Origin: an uncultured Alphaproteobacteria bacterium
Lineage (GTDB): Bacteria; Pseudomonadota; Alphaproteobacteria; Rhodobacterales; Rhodobacteraceae
Assembly (NCBI GenBank): GCA_902570265.1
Contig: CACFXF010000012.1
Location: 1 to 49,089, forward strand
Direction of reading: 5' to 3'
Length of the DNA stretch: 49,089 bases
The position numbers and the translations under genes were made by a program. The notes below the pieces were generated by a model, which ran no database searches, had not been told where the DNA came from, and worked only from the letters and a program-made list of their open reading frames with translations. Every line of letters starts with the position of its first letter. Within the stretch, counting starts at the first letter, position 1. Positions 1 through 8,453 of the stretch are shown piece by piece.

Positions 1-660
1 CTTTAATTCCATTGTACTTTTCGGAATAGAGTAATTCGGATTTTTTTCTTTTTCGTTAGAATCATTCTCTATTAAATCTGTTAATTTCTGAGCCCATTTT
101 TTGTTATTTTTTATAAGAAAATCATTTGTACAAAAAAAACTTTTACTTAGGTCTTCGGCAGCTGAAATTATAGGACCATATCCCGTACACCGACAAAGGT
201 TACCTTGAATTGAATTCAAGATTTGAGCTTTATTTGGTTTTTTGGTTTTTAAAAACAATCCATACATTGACATCACAAAACCAGGTGTGCAAAAACCACA
301 CTGAGCTCCAGAGTTTTTTACCATTGCCTCTTGTACTGGATGAAGTTCTTCCAAACCTTTAGATAAACCATCTACTGTAATCAAATGTGAACTATCAATT
401 GATGGTAAGAAAACTATGCATGAATTTGCAGTCCTATAAGAAACTTTATTATATTTATTAACTCTACCAATTAGCACTGTACACGCACCACAATCACCTT
501 CAGCGCAACCTTCTTTTGTTCCTTTTAAATTTTGGTCAATTCTCAAAAAATCCAATAATGTTTGTTGTGGATCACTAATCGATTTTTCAATCAAATTATC
601 ATTTAAATAAAATCGTATACAATTTTCTTTTTTTAATTTGGTTGAATTCTTTTTCAGCAT
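1..660 (-). CDS. xdhA: Xanthine dehydrogenase small subunit, N-terminal part (partial)
   Basis: Open for 220 codons from an ATG at 660 and runs off the window start, so the C-terminal part is missing. The N-terminus is a plant-type [2Fe-2S] ferredoxin domain with GCAEGDCGACTV, followed by a second [2Fe-2S] helical domain with CGFCTPGFVMS and CRCTGYGPI. This two-cluster order is that of xanthine dehydrogenase and related molybdenum hydroxylases, which pass electrons from the Mo-pterin subunit to FAD. The peptide continues past the second cluster into a linker, as expected if an FAD-binding domain follows (XdhA type); a stand-alone CoxS/IorA-type iron-sulfur subunit would end nearer here. The family is clear; the exact substrate is not. 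It belongs to the flanking, non-photosynthetic chromosome. Confidence 0.8.
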   Translation of the reverse strand, partial: MLKKNSTKLKKENCIRFYLNDNLIEKSISDPQQTLLDFLRIDQNLKGTKEGCAEGDCGACTVLIGRVNKYNKVSYRTANSCIVFLPSIDSSHLITVDGLSKGLEELHPVQEAMVKNSGAQCGFCTPGFVMSMYGLFLKTKKPNKAQILNSIQGNLCRCTGYGPIISAAEDLSKSFFCTNDFLIKNNKKWAQKLTDLIENDSNEKEKNPNYSIPKSTMELK

Positions 661-753
661 TTTTGATTTTTAAATAATAAATTTAAGTTTAACACTATAA
701 TTAAATAAATTAATAAATAATTAAAGAATTTTTAACAAATCTCTCTCTGGTGT

Positions 754-1122
754 CTACCTTTCTAAAAAAACTTTTTTTGCAATTCTAAAGCATTCTAAAG
801 CTTGGGGAACACCACAATAGATACCAATTACATGAATTATAGCTCTTATTTGTTCTTTAGAGACACCATTTTTCAAAGCTCCTCTACAATGTATTTCCCA
901 CTCATTCATTTTACCAAGAGCTCCAATCATTGCTAAGTTCATCATAGATCTAGTCTTTCTATCAATACTATTATCACCCCATCCAAAGCCCCAACACCAA
1001 GACGTCATAGCTTCCTGAAAAGGTTTTGTGAATTCATCTGCTTCCTCTAAATTTTTTTCTACATATTTTTCACCTAAAGTTGCTTTTCTTTCTCTTAATC
1101 CAATTTCAAAAAAATCTTCCAT
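754..1122 (-). CDS. Carboxymuconolactone decarboxylase family protein
   Basis: A 122-residue, mostly helical protein of AhpD/CMD type. The stretch from about residue 55 to 110 (DRKTRSMMNLAMIGALG, then EWEIHCRGALKNGVSKEQI and IIHVIGIYCGVPQALE) matches the gamma-carboxymuconolactone decarboxylase fold, and the length equals that of stand-alone PcaC-like proteins. The CxxC pair of the peroxidase AhpD is absent, so antioxidant activity is not supported; a decarboxylase or unknown small-molecule role is possible. It lies on the same strand upstream of xdhA with a gap of about 93 bases, so the two may be co-transcribed, but no functional link is visible. The family call is firm; the reaction is unknown. 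Confidence 0.8.
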   Translation of the reverse strand: MEDFFEIGLRERKATLGEKYVEKNLEEADEFTKPFQEAMTSWCWGFGWGDNSIDRKTRSMMNLAMIGALGKMNEWEIHCRGALKNGVSKEQIRAIIHVIGIYCGVPQALECFRIAKKVFLER

Positions 1123-1220
1123 TTTAACCTCACTTAAATTTGAAAAAATTTTATTGTTTAAGAAAACAAAATATCCTAAATATATTCAATCAGAAAATAA
1201 AATCCTGAAAGGAATTTTAA

Positions 1221-1919
1221 TTGGTGAAAGCATTAATTTTTGATGTTGATGGTACAATCGCTGAAACAGAAGAATTACATAGAGAAGCATATAATAGTAT
1301 ATTTTCTGATGAAGGTATTAGCTGGAACTGGTCAAAGAAATTATACAAAGAATTATTAAAAATTACTGGAGGTAAAGAACGTTTAAGACACTATAATGAA
1401 AATTTTACTCCAAAAAATTACCATTTGGATATAAATGATATTTCAAGAATCCATTCAAAAAAAAATGAACTATACAAACAATGGGTGGATGAAGGTTTAC
1501 TTCAGCTTAGACCAGGCATAAAATCACTCATAAACAATGCTTTAAAAAGCAAAATTCAATTGGCTATATCCACATCTACTAGTCTGATGAATGTAGAAAC
1601 ATTATTTATAAAATGTTTTGAGACTAAACCAAATTCAATTTTTAAAGTTATAGCCACAGGTGATATGGTAAAGAGAAAAAAGCCCGACCCTGAATTATAT
1701 TTACTTGCTTTAGATCAATTATCATTACGACCAGAGGAATGTATAGCTTTAGAAGATAGTAATAATGGACTTATGTCAGCTAAAAGAGCAAAATTAAAGA
1801 CAGTTTGCTCTCCTAGTGAATATCATATTGATGATAATTTTGAACAAGCTGACTTTATTTGCGAAGAATTTACAAAAGATAAGCTACCATCAGAATTAAG
1901 GCAGCTTATCTATACTTAA
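1221..1919 (+). CDS. cbbY: HAD-superfamily phosphatase, CbbY-like
   Basis: 232 residues with the HAD nucleophile motif FDVDGT (Asp8 and Asp10), a CbbY-typical continuation AETEELHREAYN, the GGKERL cap-domain segment near residue 50, the motif-II Ser/Thr region ISTST near 117, the motif-III Lys in KRKKPDPELY near 155, and the acidic motif IV ALEDSNNG near 177. CbbY proteins dephosphorylate the Rubisco inhibitor xylulose-1,5-bisphosphate, but no Calvin-cycle gene is visible here, so the substrate could be another sugar phosphate. The start is taken as TTG at 1221, 8 bases after AAAGGA; a GTG one codon later is an alternative. It converges with the pseudoazurin gene only 4 bases away. Confidence 0.8.
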   Translation: MVKALIFDVDGTIAETEELHREAYNSIFSDEGISWNWSKKLYKELLKITGGKERLRHYNENFTPKNYHLDINDISRIHSKKNELYKQWVDEGLLQLRPGIKSLINNALKSKIQLAISTSTSLMNVETLFIKCFETKPNSIFKVIATGDMVKRKKPDPELYLLALDQLSLRPEECIALEDSNNGLMSAKRAKLKTVCSPSEYHIDDNFEQADFICEEFTKDKLPSELRQLIYT

Positions 1920-1923
1920 ACAT

Positions 1924-2367
1924 TTACTGTGCTGCTAATTGAGCAAGCATTTCTTCCATTCTAGCTTTTGATTTCTTTGGTAATTTAACTCCGTCTAAGA
2001 AACCATCTGTATTAAAATCACCAACAGCTATAAGTGCTACCATTCCATTTGCTAAATGCGGTGTGCATTTCACACCATAAAGGCCATCTTCTGAAACGAC
2101 GATACTTACTGGTTTATTGATTTTACCTTTAAACTTTTTAATACCTTTTGGTAACATACCTTTAATACTGGCTGCCATATGTCCTTTTTCTGTAGGCAAA
2201 AAAGTAACCGTATCTCCCTTTTCTGCCATTATTAGCATAGGTTCAAATATCATTTTATTACCGTCCGCATCTTTGTTAAGCATTTTAACTTCAATTTCAG
2301 CAGCAAAAACTGAATTAAAAGTAAAAGTAAAAATTATTGTGGTAATAATTAAAAAAAGCTTTCTCAT
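1924..2367 (-). CDS. Pseudoazurin (periplasmic type-1 blue copper protein)
   Basis: 147 residues. Residues 1-22 form a Sec signal peptide with an AxA-like site (SVFA-AE). The mature part is a cupredoxin: GH at His63, then KCTPH (Cys101, His104) and Met109, that is all four copper ligands in pseudoazurin spacing (C-x2-H-x4-M), plus the family segment SIKGMLPKG. Pseudoazurins carry single electrons in the periplasm, classically to nitrite and nitrous oxide reductases; no denitrification gene is in this window. It lies downstream of hemA on the same strand with a gap of about 80 bases, at the 3' end of the bch/puh operon. A role as alternative donor to the reaction centre, which here lacks the PufC cytochrome, is only inference. 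Confidence 0.9.
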   Translation of the reverse strand: MRKLFLIITTIIFTFTFNSVFAAEIEVKMLNKDADGNKMIFEPMLIMAEKGDTVTFLPTEKGHMAASIKGMLPKGIKKFKGKINKPVSIVVSEDGLYGVKCTPHLANGMVALIAVGDFNTDGFLDGVKLPKKSKARMEEMLAQLAAQ

Positions 2368-2446
2368 TTTTCCCTCATATAAAAAAATTATATTTATATC
2401 TTTAACGAAGATGATTTACTCTAATTAAATGATAATGGCAAACTAT

Positions 2447-3664
2447 TTAAGCAACTACCCTAGATAAGGCACACTGCTTCCATAGAGAAGCTAAGCTATT
2501 AACTAGATAATCAATATCGTCATATGTATGTAATGGCGATGGTGTAAATCTCAACCTCTCAGTACCTTTAGGCACAGTGGGATAGTTAATTGGCTGAACA
2601 TAGATTGAGTAATCGTTAAGTAAAATATCACTTATTTGTTTACATTTAATAGAATCTTTGATCATAACAGGAACTATATGGCTGGGATTTATTAAATGAG
2701 GAATACCCATAGAATCCAATTTGCTCCTTAAATAAGTTACCTTCACTTTTTGATTATCACGTTCAATTTGGCTTGTTTTTAAATGTTTTACTGAACTTAA
2801 AGCACCAGCTGCAACTGCAGGTGGAAGAGCAGTTGTAAAAATAAAACCACTAGAAAACGAACGAATAAAATCACAAAGCACATTTGAACCCGTAATGTAG
2901 CCACCTACTACTCCATAAGCTTTACCAAGAGTACCCTCAATAAGATCAACTTTATGTGCTACATTTTCTTGTTCTGAGATTCCACCTCCACTTTTTCCAT
3001 AAAGACCTACTGCATGGACCTCATCTAAATAAGTCATTGCACCAAATTCTTTTGCAACATCACAAATTTCATCTATTGGAGCAATATCGCCATCCATAGA
3101 ATAAACACTTTCAAATGCAACTATTTTTGGAGCATCATTGGGTAAAGAGGATAGTTTATTTCTTAAATCTTCTGGATCATTATGTTTCCAAATTAGCTTA
3201 CCTGCCCGAGAATGTCTTATTCCCTCTATCATAGAAGCATGATTTTTCTCATCAGATAAAATAGTACAGCCTGGCAACCTTGCACCTAAAGTTGAAAGGG
3301 TTGCCCAATTTGAAATATATCCAGATGTAAACAATAGTGCAGATTCCTTTTTATGCAAATCTGCTAATTCTTTTTCAAGTAAAACATGATAGTGGTTTGT
3401 CCCAGAAATATTCCTTGTCCCTCCAGCTCCAGCTCCACACTCATTTAAGGCATTTTTTATTGATGATAAAACGCTTGGATTTTGTCCCATACCTAAATAA
3501 TCATTTGAACACCAAACAGTAACCTCTGAAGTTTCATTACTTTTAGAATAATTTTTAGCCTTAGGAAAGTTACCTTGACATCTTTCAAGTTCGGCAAAAA
3601 TTCTGTAATTTCCTTCATCTTTTAACTTTTGAAGTTGTGAATTAAATAAATGGTCATAATCCAT
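2447..3664 (-). CDS. hemA: 5-aminolevulinate synthase
   Basis: Condenses glycine and succinyl-CoA to 5-aminolevulinate, the first step of tetrapyrrole synthesis by the C4 pathway, with PLP. The ORF is open from 3691, but the start MDYDHLF at 3664 matches the family N-terminus and is preceded by GGAGA at 7 bases, giving 405 residues. Visible motifs are WCSNDYLGM near residue 51, the glycine loop GAGAGGTRNISGTN near 77-90, DEVHAVGLYG near 214, and the PLP Schiff-base lysine in TLGKAYG at Lys248, the same number as in Rhodobacter capsulatus HemA. It is the last bch/puh operon gene and overlaps the 3' end of puhE by about 11 bases. Its place next to puhE and acsF is usual for this PGC type and ties precursor supply to bacteriochlorophyll demand. 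Confidence 0.97.
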   Translation of the reverse strand: MDYDHLFNSQLQKLKDEGNYRIFAELERCQGNFPKAKNYSKSNETSEVTVWCSNDYLGMGQNPSVLSSIKNALNECGAGAGGTRNISGTNHYHVLLEKELADLHKKESALLFTSGYISNWATLSTLGARLPGCTILSDEKNHASMIEGIRHSRAGKLIWKHNDPEDLRNKLSSLPNDAPKIVAFESVYSMDGDIAPIDEICDVAKEFGAMTYLDEVHAVGLYGKSGGGISEQENVAHKVDLIEGTLGKAYGVVGGYITGSNVLCDFIRSFSSGFIFTTALPPAVAAGALSSVKHLKTSQIERDNQKVKVTYLRSKLDSMGIPHLINPSHIVPVMIKDSIKCKQISDILLNDYSIYVQPINYPTVPKGTERLRFTPSPLHTYDDIDYLVNSLASLWKQCALSRVVA

Positions 3665-4515
3665 GAATTTTCTCCGAACTAAAATTTTCACTAGTTGATT
3701 TATTTATTTTTGTATCTTTTTTTTGCTTTGGCAACATCCATTTCCAGAGTTCTGCATCCCTTAATGGCACAACCATAAACCAGTGCTCAATTAGGGCTAA
3801 AGTAGTTAGTGACGCTAACAAAGTATAGCCTATAACTGATGGAGTTTGGTTGTTTTCATCAAAAATACTATCTACTAAAAAAAATAGGGTAAATGATATC
3901 AATGATATTGAAACTGGAAAAAAACCAACTTGTACTCCCGACTCTAAAGTAACTAGCAAGATGCACAACAGGTGACGGTAAGAATTCTGTATTCACATTT
4001 GGGACTCCCAGGAATAAATTCAATTTCGCGCAAATTCTAGCAAAAAATAAAATCCAAAATGTCCATAAACCTACTGTATTTTCTGCATTTAATGAAAAAT
4101 AAACCATAAAAAATAATGTGAAAAAGAGAATTAACTCTGAATAAGCAATATTAGATAAAGCATAACCAAAACGTTTCATTTGATTAATATCCTTAGGACA
4201 TAGTTTTTTACTAGGCCCCGTGATAAATCCAGACAAAAATGCAAGTTCAAACCAAGCCCAAATTAACAAACTTGCAAAAAACGAACTATAAATTGATGAC
4301 AGTGTTATCGCTGGAAGAGAATTAAAAAATAAATAAATGCCTAAGAAAATTACTGGACTTAATATCAGTGTTACAAGAATATGCGCTTTATGATTCAATT
4401 CGTCTACCTTTTTAACAATGAATAATATCAATCCTGTTAAAAACCACCAAAAAAAAACTGCTGTGAATGCAGCCACCCAGGGTATACTAAAAACTGTAAA
4501 TATTCCTTGATACAT
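3654..4515 (-). CDS. puhE: Photosynthetic complex assembly protein PuhE, apparent frameshift
   Basis: A polytopic membrane protein needed for normal photosynthetic complex assembly in purple bacteria. The first 200 or so residues read from ATG 4515 to LASYFRVGSTSWFF in one frame and would end early at 3868; the rest of the family (PVSISLISF, then GYTLLASLTTLALIEHWFMVVPL and ELWKWMLP) follows in the next frame to 3654. Dropping one T from the 7-T run (A run at plus 3918-3924) rejoins them as SWFFPVS with the spacing expected for the family, giving about 286 residues, close to normal. At least six hydrophobic segments are visible. Either a sequencing or assembly indel or a true recent frameshift; composition on both sides is normal and no other decay is seen. 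It lies between acsF and hemA, its usual place. Confidence 0.85.
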
Positions 4516-4527
4516 TAACTCTCCAAG

Positions 4528-5607
4528 TTAATAACTAGGTTGAAGTCTTGAAGTTTCGGGAACTAAATTTTTCTTTGAAGGAATTAAATAAAGTCCTACA
4601 AAAATCATTAATGCTCTTGCAGAATATGCATAGTATTTTAATTTTCCACTAATACCACCCGACCTTTTTGCTTTTTCCATACTATCAAACGTAACACATA
4701 ATTTTTTCAATCCTGATTTCCATTTTGGATTTTCTAAATCAATTTCAATTGGGAAAACTTGTCGAGTAATTTCTGAAGTAATTCTAAGAACAGTTTCATC
4801 ATACCACTCAATATCAACATCAAGTGCTTTATGAAAAGCAGGTCTCGCATGATCACGTATAACCATCGTAGCAAAGACTGCAACTAAGAAAAATTTAATC
4901 CAATATACATTTATTCCAGATGTAAATTTAGGATCAGACTTCATAATTAAAGCAAATGCTTCCCCATGTCTAAATTCATCATTACACCATTTTTCAAACC
5001 ATTTAAAAATTGGATGAAATCGCTTATCAGGATTTTTTTCCAAATGTCTATAAATTGTTATATACCTAGCATAACCAATTTTCTCTGATAAATACGTGGC
5101 ATAGTAAATAAATTTAGGCGTAAAATATGTGTAATTTTTTTTTCTAGTAAGAAAACCAAGGTTTACTCCTATACCCGCTTCCCTAAGAGCATCATTAATA
5201 AAACCAGCATGCCGAGCTTCATCTCTAGACATGTATGAAAATAGTTCACAAATTTCCTCATTAGTTCCCCTTCTCTTCATTTCCTTATAAAGAACACATC
5301 CTGAAAATTCTGCTGTTAATGAACTTACTAAAAAATCAATAAACTCTTTCCTTAATTCGGGTTCTAAACTTTTAAAATCTATTTGATCCCAATCTTCTGT
5401 TTTTTTGAAGTGTGTACGATTTGGATCTGATTTCATTTCAGAAATTAATTCATCCCAATCTTTTCTAACACTTTCTACATTAAGTTCATCCATTTCTTTA
5501 AAATTAGTTGTATAAAAACGAGGATTTAGTAGTGTAGTTTCATGTGCCATAGCGGTTGTTTCATTAATAGAATCAACTTTTTCATTTTGATAATCTACTT
5601 CTTTCAT
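4528..5607 (-). CDS. acsF: Aerobic Mg-protoporphyrin IX monomethyl ester cyclase, diiron subunit
   Basis: Makes the isocyclic E ring of (bacterio)chlorophyll from Mg-protoporphyrin IX monomethyl ester using O2. 359 residues, normal length. Diiron ligand motifs are visible: EFSGCVLYKE (Glu100), DEARHAGF (Glu130, His133) and NDEFRHGEAFA (Glu211, His214), with NPRFYTT near residue 28 typical of the N-terminus. The start overlaps the stop of the small upstream orf as ATGA, indicating translational coupling. No bchE, the O2-independent cyclase, is found in the window, so pigment synthesis here depends on oxygen, as in aerobic anoxygenic phototrophs. The auxiliary cyclase subunit found in some proteobacteria was not recognised. 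Confidence 0.97.
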   Translation of the reverse strand: MKEVDYQNEKVDSINETTAMAHETTLLNPRFYTTNFKEMDELNVESVRKDWDELISEMKSDPNRTHFKKTEDWDQIDFKSLEPELRKEFIDFLVSSLTAEFSGCVLYKEMKRRGTNEEICELFSYMSRDEARHAGFINDALREAGIGVNLGFLTRKKNYTYFTPKFIYYATYLSEKIGYARYITIYRHLEKNPDKRFHPIFKWFEKWCNDEFRHGEAFALIMKSDPKFTSGINVYWIKFFLVAVFATMVIRDHARPAFHKALDVDIEWYDETVLRITSEITRQVFPIEIDLENPKWKSGLKKLCVTFDSMEKAKRSGGISGKLKYYAYSARALMIFVGLYLIPSKKNLVPETSRLQPSY

Positions 5608-5894
5608 AATGAAATCTCCTCTGAAAAAGAAAATTCACAAATTTCCATAAATTCAAAATTTCCTGTAATTTTTGTCCATAATCTTTGAAACCAAACAGCT
5701 CTTTTTATAGTAGCTATTCTATCCTCAATTACTACCTTACCATAGGGAGCAATAACAGGATCTCCATGAACTATAACCTCGTCACCCGGGTGAACGATCG
5801 CACCATTATTAAAGCGAACATGAGCATGCAAACTCTCAAAAGTATGAGATACTTCAATGGTACAAGGCGTCATTTCTTTTCTTCTTCTTATCAT
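5604..5894 (-). CDS. Small conserved PGC protein between puhC and acsF
   Basis: The reading frame is open from 5912, but the ATG at 5894 has GGGGGGA about 9 bases upstream and gives 96 residues (MIRRRKEM...). No catalytic motif is recognised. The middle (HVRFNNGAIVHPGDEVIVHGDP and APYGKVVIEDRIATIKRA) is rich in alternating hydrophobic residues and looks like a small beta-barrel; there is no signal peptide or membrane segment. Its position after puhC and before acsF is where many alphaproteobacterial PGCs carry a small conserved ORF, sometimes called puhD, whose function is unclear. The coupled ATGA overlap with acsF suggests a role near the cyclase step or in complex assembly. That the gene is real is well supported by context; function is unknown. 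Confidence 0.75.
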   Translation of the reverse strand: MIRRRKEMTPCTIEVSHTFESLHAHVRFNNGAIVHPGDEVIVHGDPVIAPYGKVVIEDRIATIKRAVWFQRLWTKITGNFEFMEICEFSFSEEISL

Positions 5895-5916
5895 ATTAAA
5901 ATATCCCCCCATTTTT

Positions 5917-6366
5917 TTATTTTATTAATTCCTCAAATACTGCTGCATTCATAGACCCAAAACTATTTAGATGCATATCCCAAGAAGAAGATTCATCAAC
6001 AATTGTAAGTCTACCGTCTTCGTATTGAATAAGTTTTAGTGGATTGTTAATATCAATTTTTTTCTTTTTCCTTTCTGACATAAAACCATTATATACTACT
6101 ACTATAAAACCGTATGGACCAGCCCTTGAATTAATAACTTCCTGACCATTGTTGTTAAGTATAGAAACAGATCCATTTTTCTGCTTAATAAATTCTAAGG
6201 AAGTTTCAGAAACCACTGGAACTTGTTTAGGAGTTCCAATAAGTGGCATATCAGACAGTCTTGCATATCCAACCATTAATAATGTGACTAAAAGTAACGC
6301 CCCAACAGCTTGTACTAATCGTATAGGAATTACTTCTTTTTCATGTGTCCTAGTGTTTTCTCTCAT
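5917..6366 (-). CDS. puhC: Photosynthetic complex assembly protein PuhC
   Basis: 149 residues with a short basic cytoplasmic N-terminus, one transmembrane segment at about 16-34 (VQAVGALLLVTLLMVGYARL) and a periplasmic domain containing RAGPYGFIVVVYNGFMSERKK, NPLKLIQYEDGRLTIVD and a final FGSMNAAVFEELI, all typical of PuhC. In Rhodobacter PuhC supports assembly of the LH1-reaction centre core and is thought to organise the complex. The ATG overlaps the puhB stop as ATGA, so it is coupled to puhB, in the usual order puhB-puhC. Confidence 0.92.
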   Translation of the reverse strand: MRENTRTHEKEVIPIRLVQAVGALLLVTLLMVGYARLSDMPLIGTPKQVPVVSETSLEFIKQKNGSVSILNNNGQEVINSRAGPYGFIVVVYNGFMSERKKKKIDINNPLKLIQYEDGRLTIVDESSSWDMHLNSFGSMNAAVFEELIK

Positions 6367-7007
6367 GCAGTTATTCCCCCATCTTGCATTTTAACGTTTT
6401 TAATATCATTTGTCTTTCTTAAATTTACTTCAGAAACTCTAGATTGAGCTGCCTCCGATAATTTTAACGCTATAACTTCTACATCAGCAATACATCTGAA
6501 TGTTGGCTCAGGATTACTGAAATACCAAGGCCTTACACTTGGCCAACTTGCAAAAAAAGGAACTCTTTTATTACTAATAAGTTTGAATGAAATATTTCCA
6601 GATCCATCTCTATAATGATTTTTGTCAATACTAGCAATCTTATCAAATGGAACATTAAGCATAAAAATTAGTGCCAAGCCACTTTTAATAATTACTCGCT
6701 TACTTGTAATAACATAAACTGTTGGTAAAACTTGTGAAATTCCAACAATAACTAGTAGTATAATAGCTAAACAACAACTCAATAAATAAGGGACAAGCAC
6801 CTGTAAAATAATAATTAAATTAAAATCACCATACCTTGTGTAAATTATAGAACAAGTAATTATAATTAGATAAATCAGAATATACTTTATTCCTATTGCA
6901 GTTAAACAAAATCTTCTCAAATCTGGCCTACCATGCCAAATTATCTCCTCATCTTTAGGAATAACACTTAATATGTCTTTTGGTGGTGTATTATTTATCT
7001 TATACAT
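6363..7007 (-). CDS. puhB: Photosynthetic complex assembly protein PuhB
   Basis: 214-residue membrane protein with the conserved N-terminal EEIIWHGRPD segment, transmembrane segments around residues 35-55 and 65-90 (with a further hydrophobic stretch to about 95), then a PH-like domain (VYVITSKRVIIKSG, KIASIDKNHYRDGSGNISFKL, FFASWPSVRPW). PuhB aids reaction-centre assembly in Rhodobacter. The start has AGGGAAA upstream. It follows lhaA after only 12 bases; in the canonical operon puhA lies at exactly this junction, but neither an intact nor a remnant puhA is present here; puhA is found at 25524-26279 instead. Confidence 0.94.
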   Translation of the reverse strand: MYKINNTPPKDILSVIPKDEEIIWHGRPDLRRFCLTAIGIKYILIYLIIITCSIIYTRYGDFNLIIILQVLVPYLLSCCLAIILLVIVGISQVLPTVYVITSKRVIIKSGLALIFMLNVPFDKIASIDKNHYRDGSGNISFKLISNKRVPFFASWPSVRPWYFSNPEPTFRCIADVEVIALKLSEAAQSRVSEVNLRKTNDIKNVKMQDGGITA

Positions 7008-7019
7008 TCTTTTTCCCTA

Positions 7020-8453
7020 TTATGATGGTATTTCAGTCAATCCAAAGCTTTTTTGAGTATGATCTTTAATTTTCCTTTTATTTATTTCTTGTGAAAGCAT
7101 CCCAAGAGCAATCAAAGTTATAAAAATGAAAAGAATTTCCAAGTGGTATACAAAAATATAACCTATCGAATTATTCTCAAAAGTTGATCCTAAATAACCA
7201 GATAGAGCAATATTATTTACTACATCACGTAATATTCCACCCACAGCTATACCCAATCCAGCTCCTATGGCTTGAGCAGCACCCCAGGAACCTAAAATAA
7301 AACCACTGCCTAAATTAGTTTTTGATGACAACGCCATTGCAATTATTAAAAGTGAAACTGAAAATAAGCCTGTTCCAAATCCAATAAATAATGTTCCAAG
7401 AAAATATAAAAAAGGAAATTGCATAGGGCTTGAAAATATGATGGCAGAGAATCCTACTATACCTATGAGAAGTGCTGTCATTGCATTACTTACAGAAGAA
7501 ACTGTCTTTTTTGAATTATTGGCAGCTAGTGCCAACCCAAGTAGTGCACCCAAAGCCCATACTCCTGTCAGATTAGTTGTTTCAGCAACACTTAATCCCA
7601 AAATTTGACCACCATATGGTTCCAATAAAACGTCTTGCATTGAAAAAGCCAAAGTTCCCCAGAAAACAACCCAAATTAAACTGTTTGTTTGACGATCAGA
7701 GATAAATTTTTTCCACGATAAAATAAACTTTTCAGATTTATGATTTTTCTGGCTATTAATAATTATCTGTTCCTGTCGCCAAACTGCTACAAGATTAAGA
7801 AATAAGGTAAGTACTGCTGATCCTTGAACTACCTGTATTAAACGTAACTTTGAAAAATCTGCCAATAAAATACCAATCACTACAGCTGAAATTCCCATGC
7901 CAAATAGAAACATAAAATAAAGTAAAGCTACCACTCTTGGTCGATTTTCTTTTGTCGCTCTATCGGCTGCTAAAGCTAATCCAACCGTTTGAGTAATATG
8001 CATTCCAATTCCAGTAAATAAGAAAGCAATTGCGACCAAAACTTCTCCTGCCCAACTTGGACCTACAGTTTGATCACCAGAAAGTATAATAATGGCAAAA
8101 GGCATAATGGCAAGACCTCCAAACTGGAACAAGCTGCCAAACCACATATAAGGTATCCTTTTCCAACCAATGAAAGACTTGTAAGTGTCTGATTTATGGC
8201 CATAGAAAGTTCTAAGAGGTGCAATTAAAACTGGTATTGCAATCATTACAGCCACTAGTGATGCTGGAACTAAAAGCTCTACAATCATTACTCTGTTTAA
8301 TGTACCTGCTAACATAACTGTAGCCATTCCTACAGATATTTGGAAAAGAGATAATCTCAAAAGTTGAAATAAAGAAAAGTTTGAACTTCCAGCATCCGAA
8401 AAAGGTAAAATATTTTTACTTATTTTAAATATATGTTCTTTAGAAATAATCAT
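7020..8453 (-). CDS. lhaA: LH1 assembly protein LhaA (PucC/BCH2 family transporter-like)
   Basis: A major-facilitator-like protein of 477 residues with about 12 hydrophobic segments. Signature PucC-family stretches include FQISVGMATVMLAGTLNRVM near residue 37, RTFYGHKSDT near 82, KRIPYMWFGSLFQFGGLAIMPFA near 98, and DVLLEPYGGQILGLSV near 275. LhaA handles LH1 polypeptides or bacteriochlorophyll during LH1 assembly at the membrane. It is coupled to bchM (ATGA overlap). A second paralogue lies at 20515-21816. The place between bchM and the puh genes identifies it as LhaA rather than PucC, and no pucBA is present. Confidence 0.94.
   Translation of the reverse strand: MIISKEHIFKISKNILPFSDAGSSNFSLFQLLRLSLFQISVGMATVMLAGTLNRVMIVELLVPASLVAVMIAIPVLIAPLRTFYGHKSDTYKSFIGWKRIPYMWFGSLFQFGGLAIMPFAIIILSGDQTVGPSWAGEVLVAIAFLFTGIGMHITQTVGLALAADRATKENRPRVVALLYFMFLFGMGISAVVIGILLADFSKLRLIQVVQGSAVLTLFLNLVAVWRQEQIIINSQKNHKSEKFILSWKKFISDRQTNSLIWVVFWGTLAFSMQDVLLEPYGGQILGLSVAETTNLTGVWALGALLGLALAANNSKKTVSSVSNAMTALLIGIVGFSAIIFSSPMQFPFLYFLGTLFIGFGTGLFSVSLLIIAMALSSKTNLGSGFILGSWGAAQAIGAGLGIAVGGILRDVVNNIALSGYLGSTFENNSIGYIFVYHLEILFIFITLIALGMLSQEINKRKIKDHTQKSFGLTEIPS

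Noticed and set aside
1028-1243. Plus-strand ORF over the CMD gene start
   Set aside because: Antisense to a clear gene, no ribosome binding site or known domain.
3654-3968. A separate small membrane protein gene before hemA
   Set aside because: Its sequence is the C-terminal part of PuhE and joins the upstream frame after a one-base change in the 7-T run.
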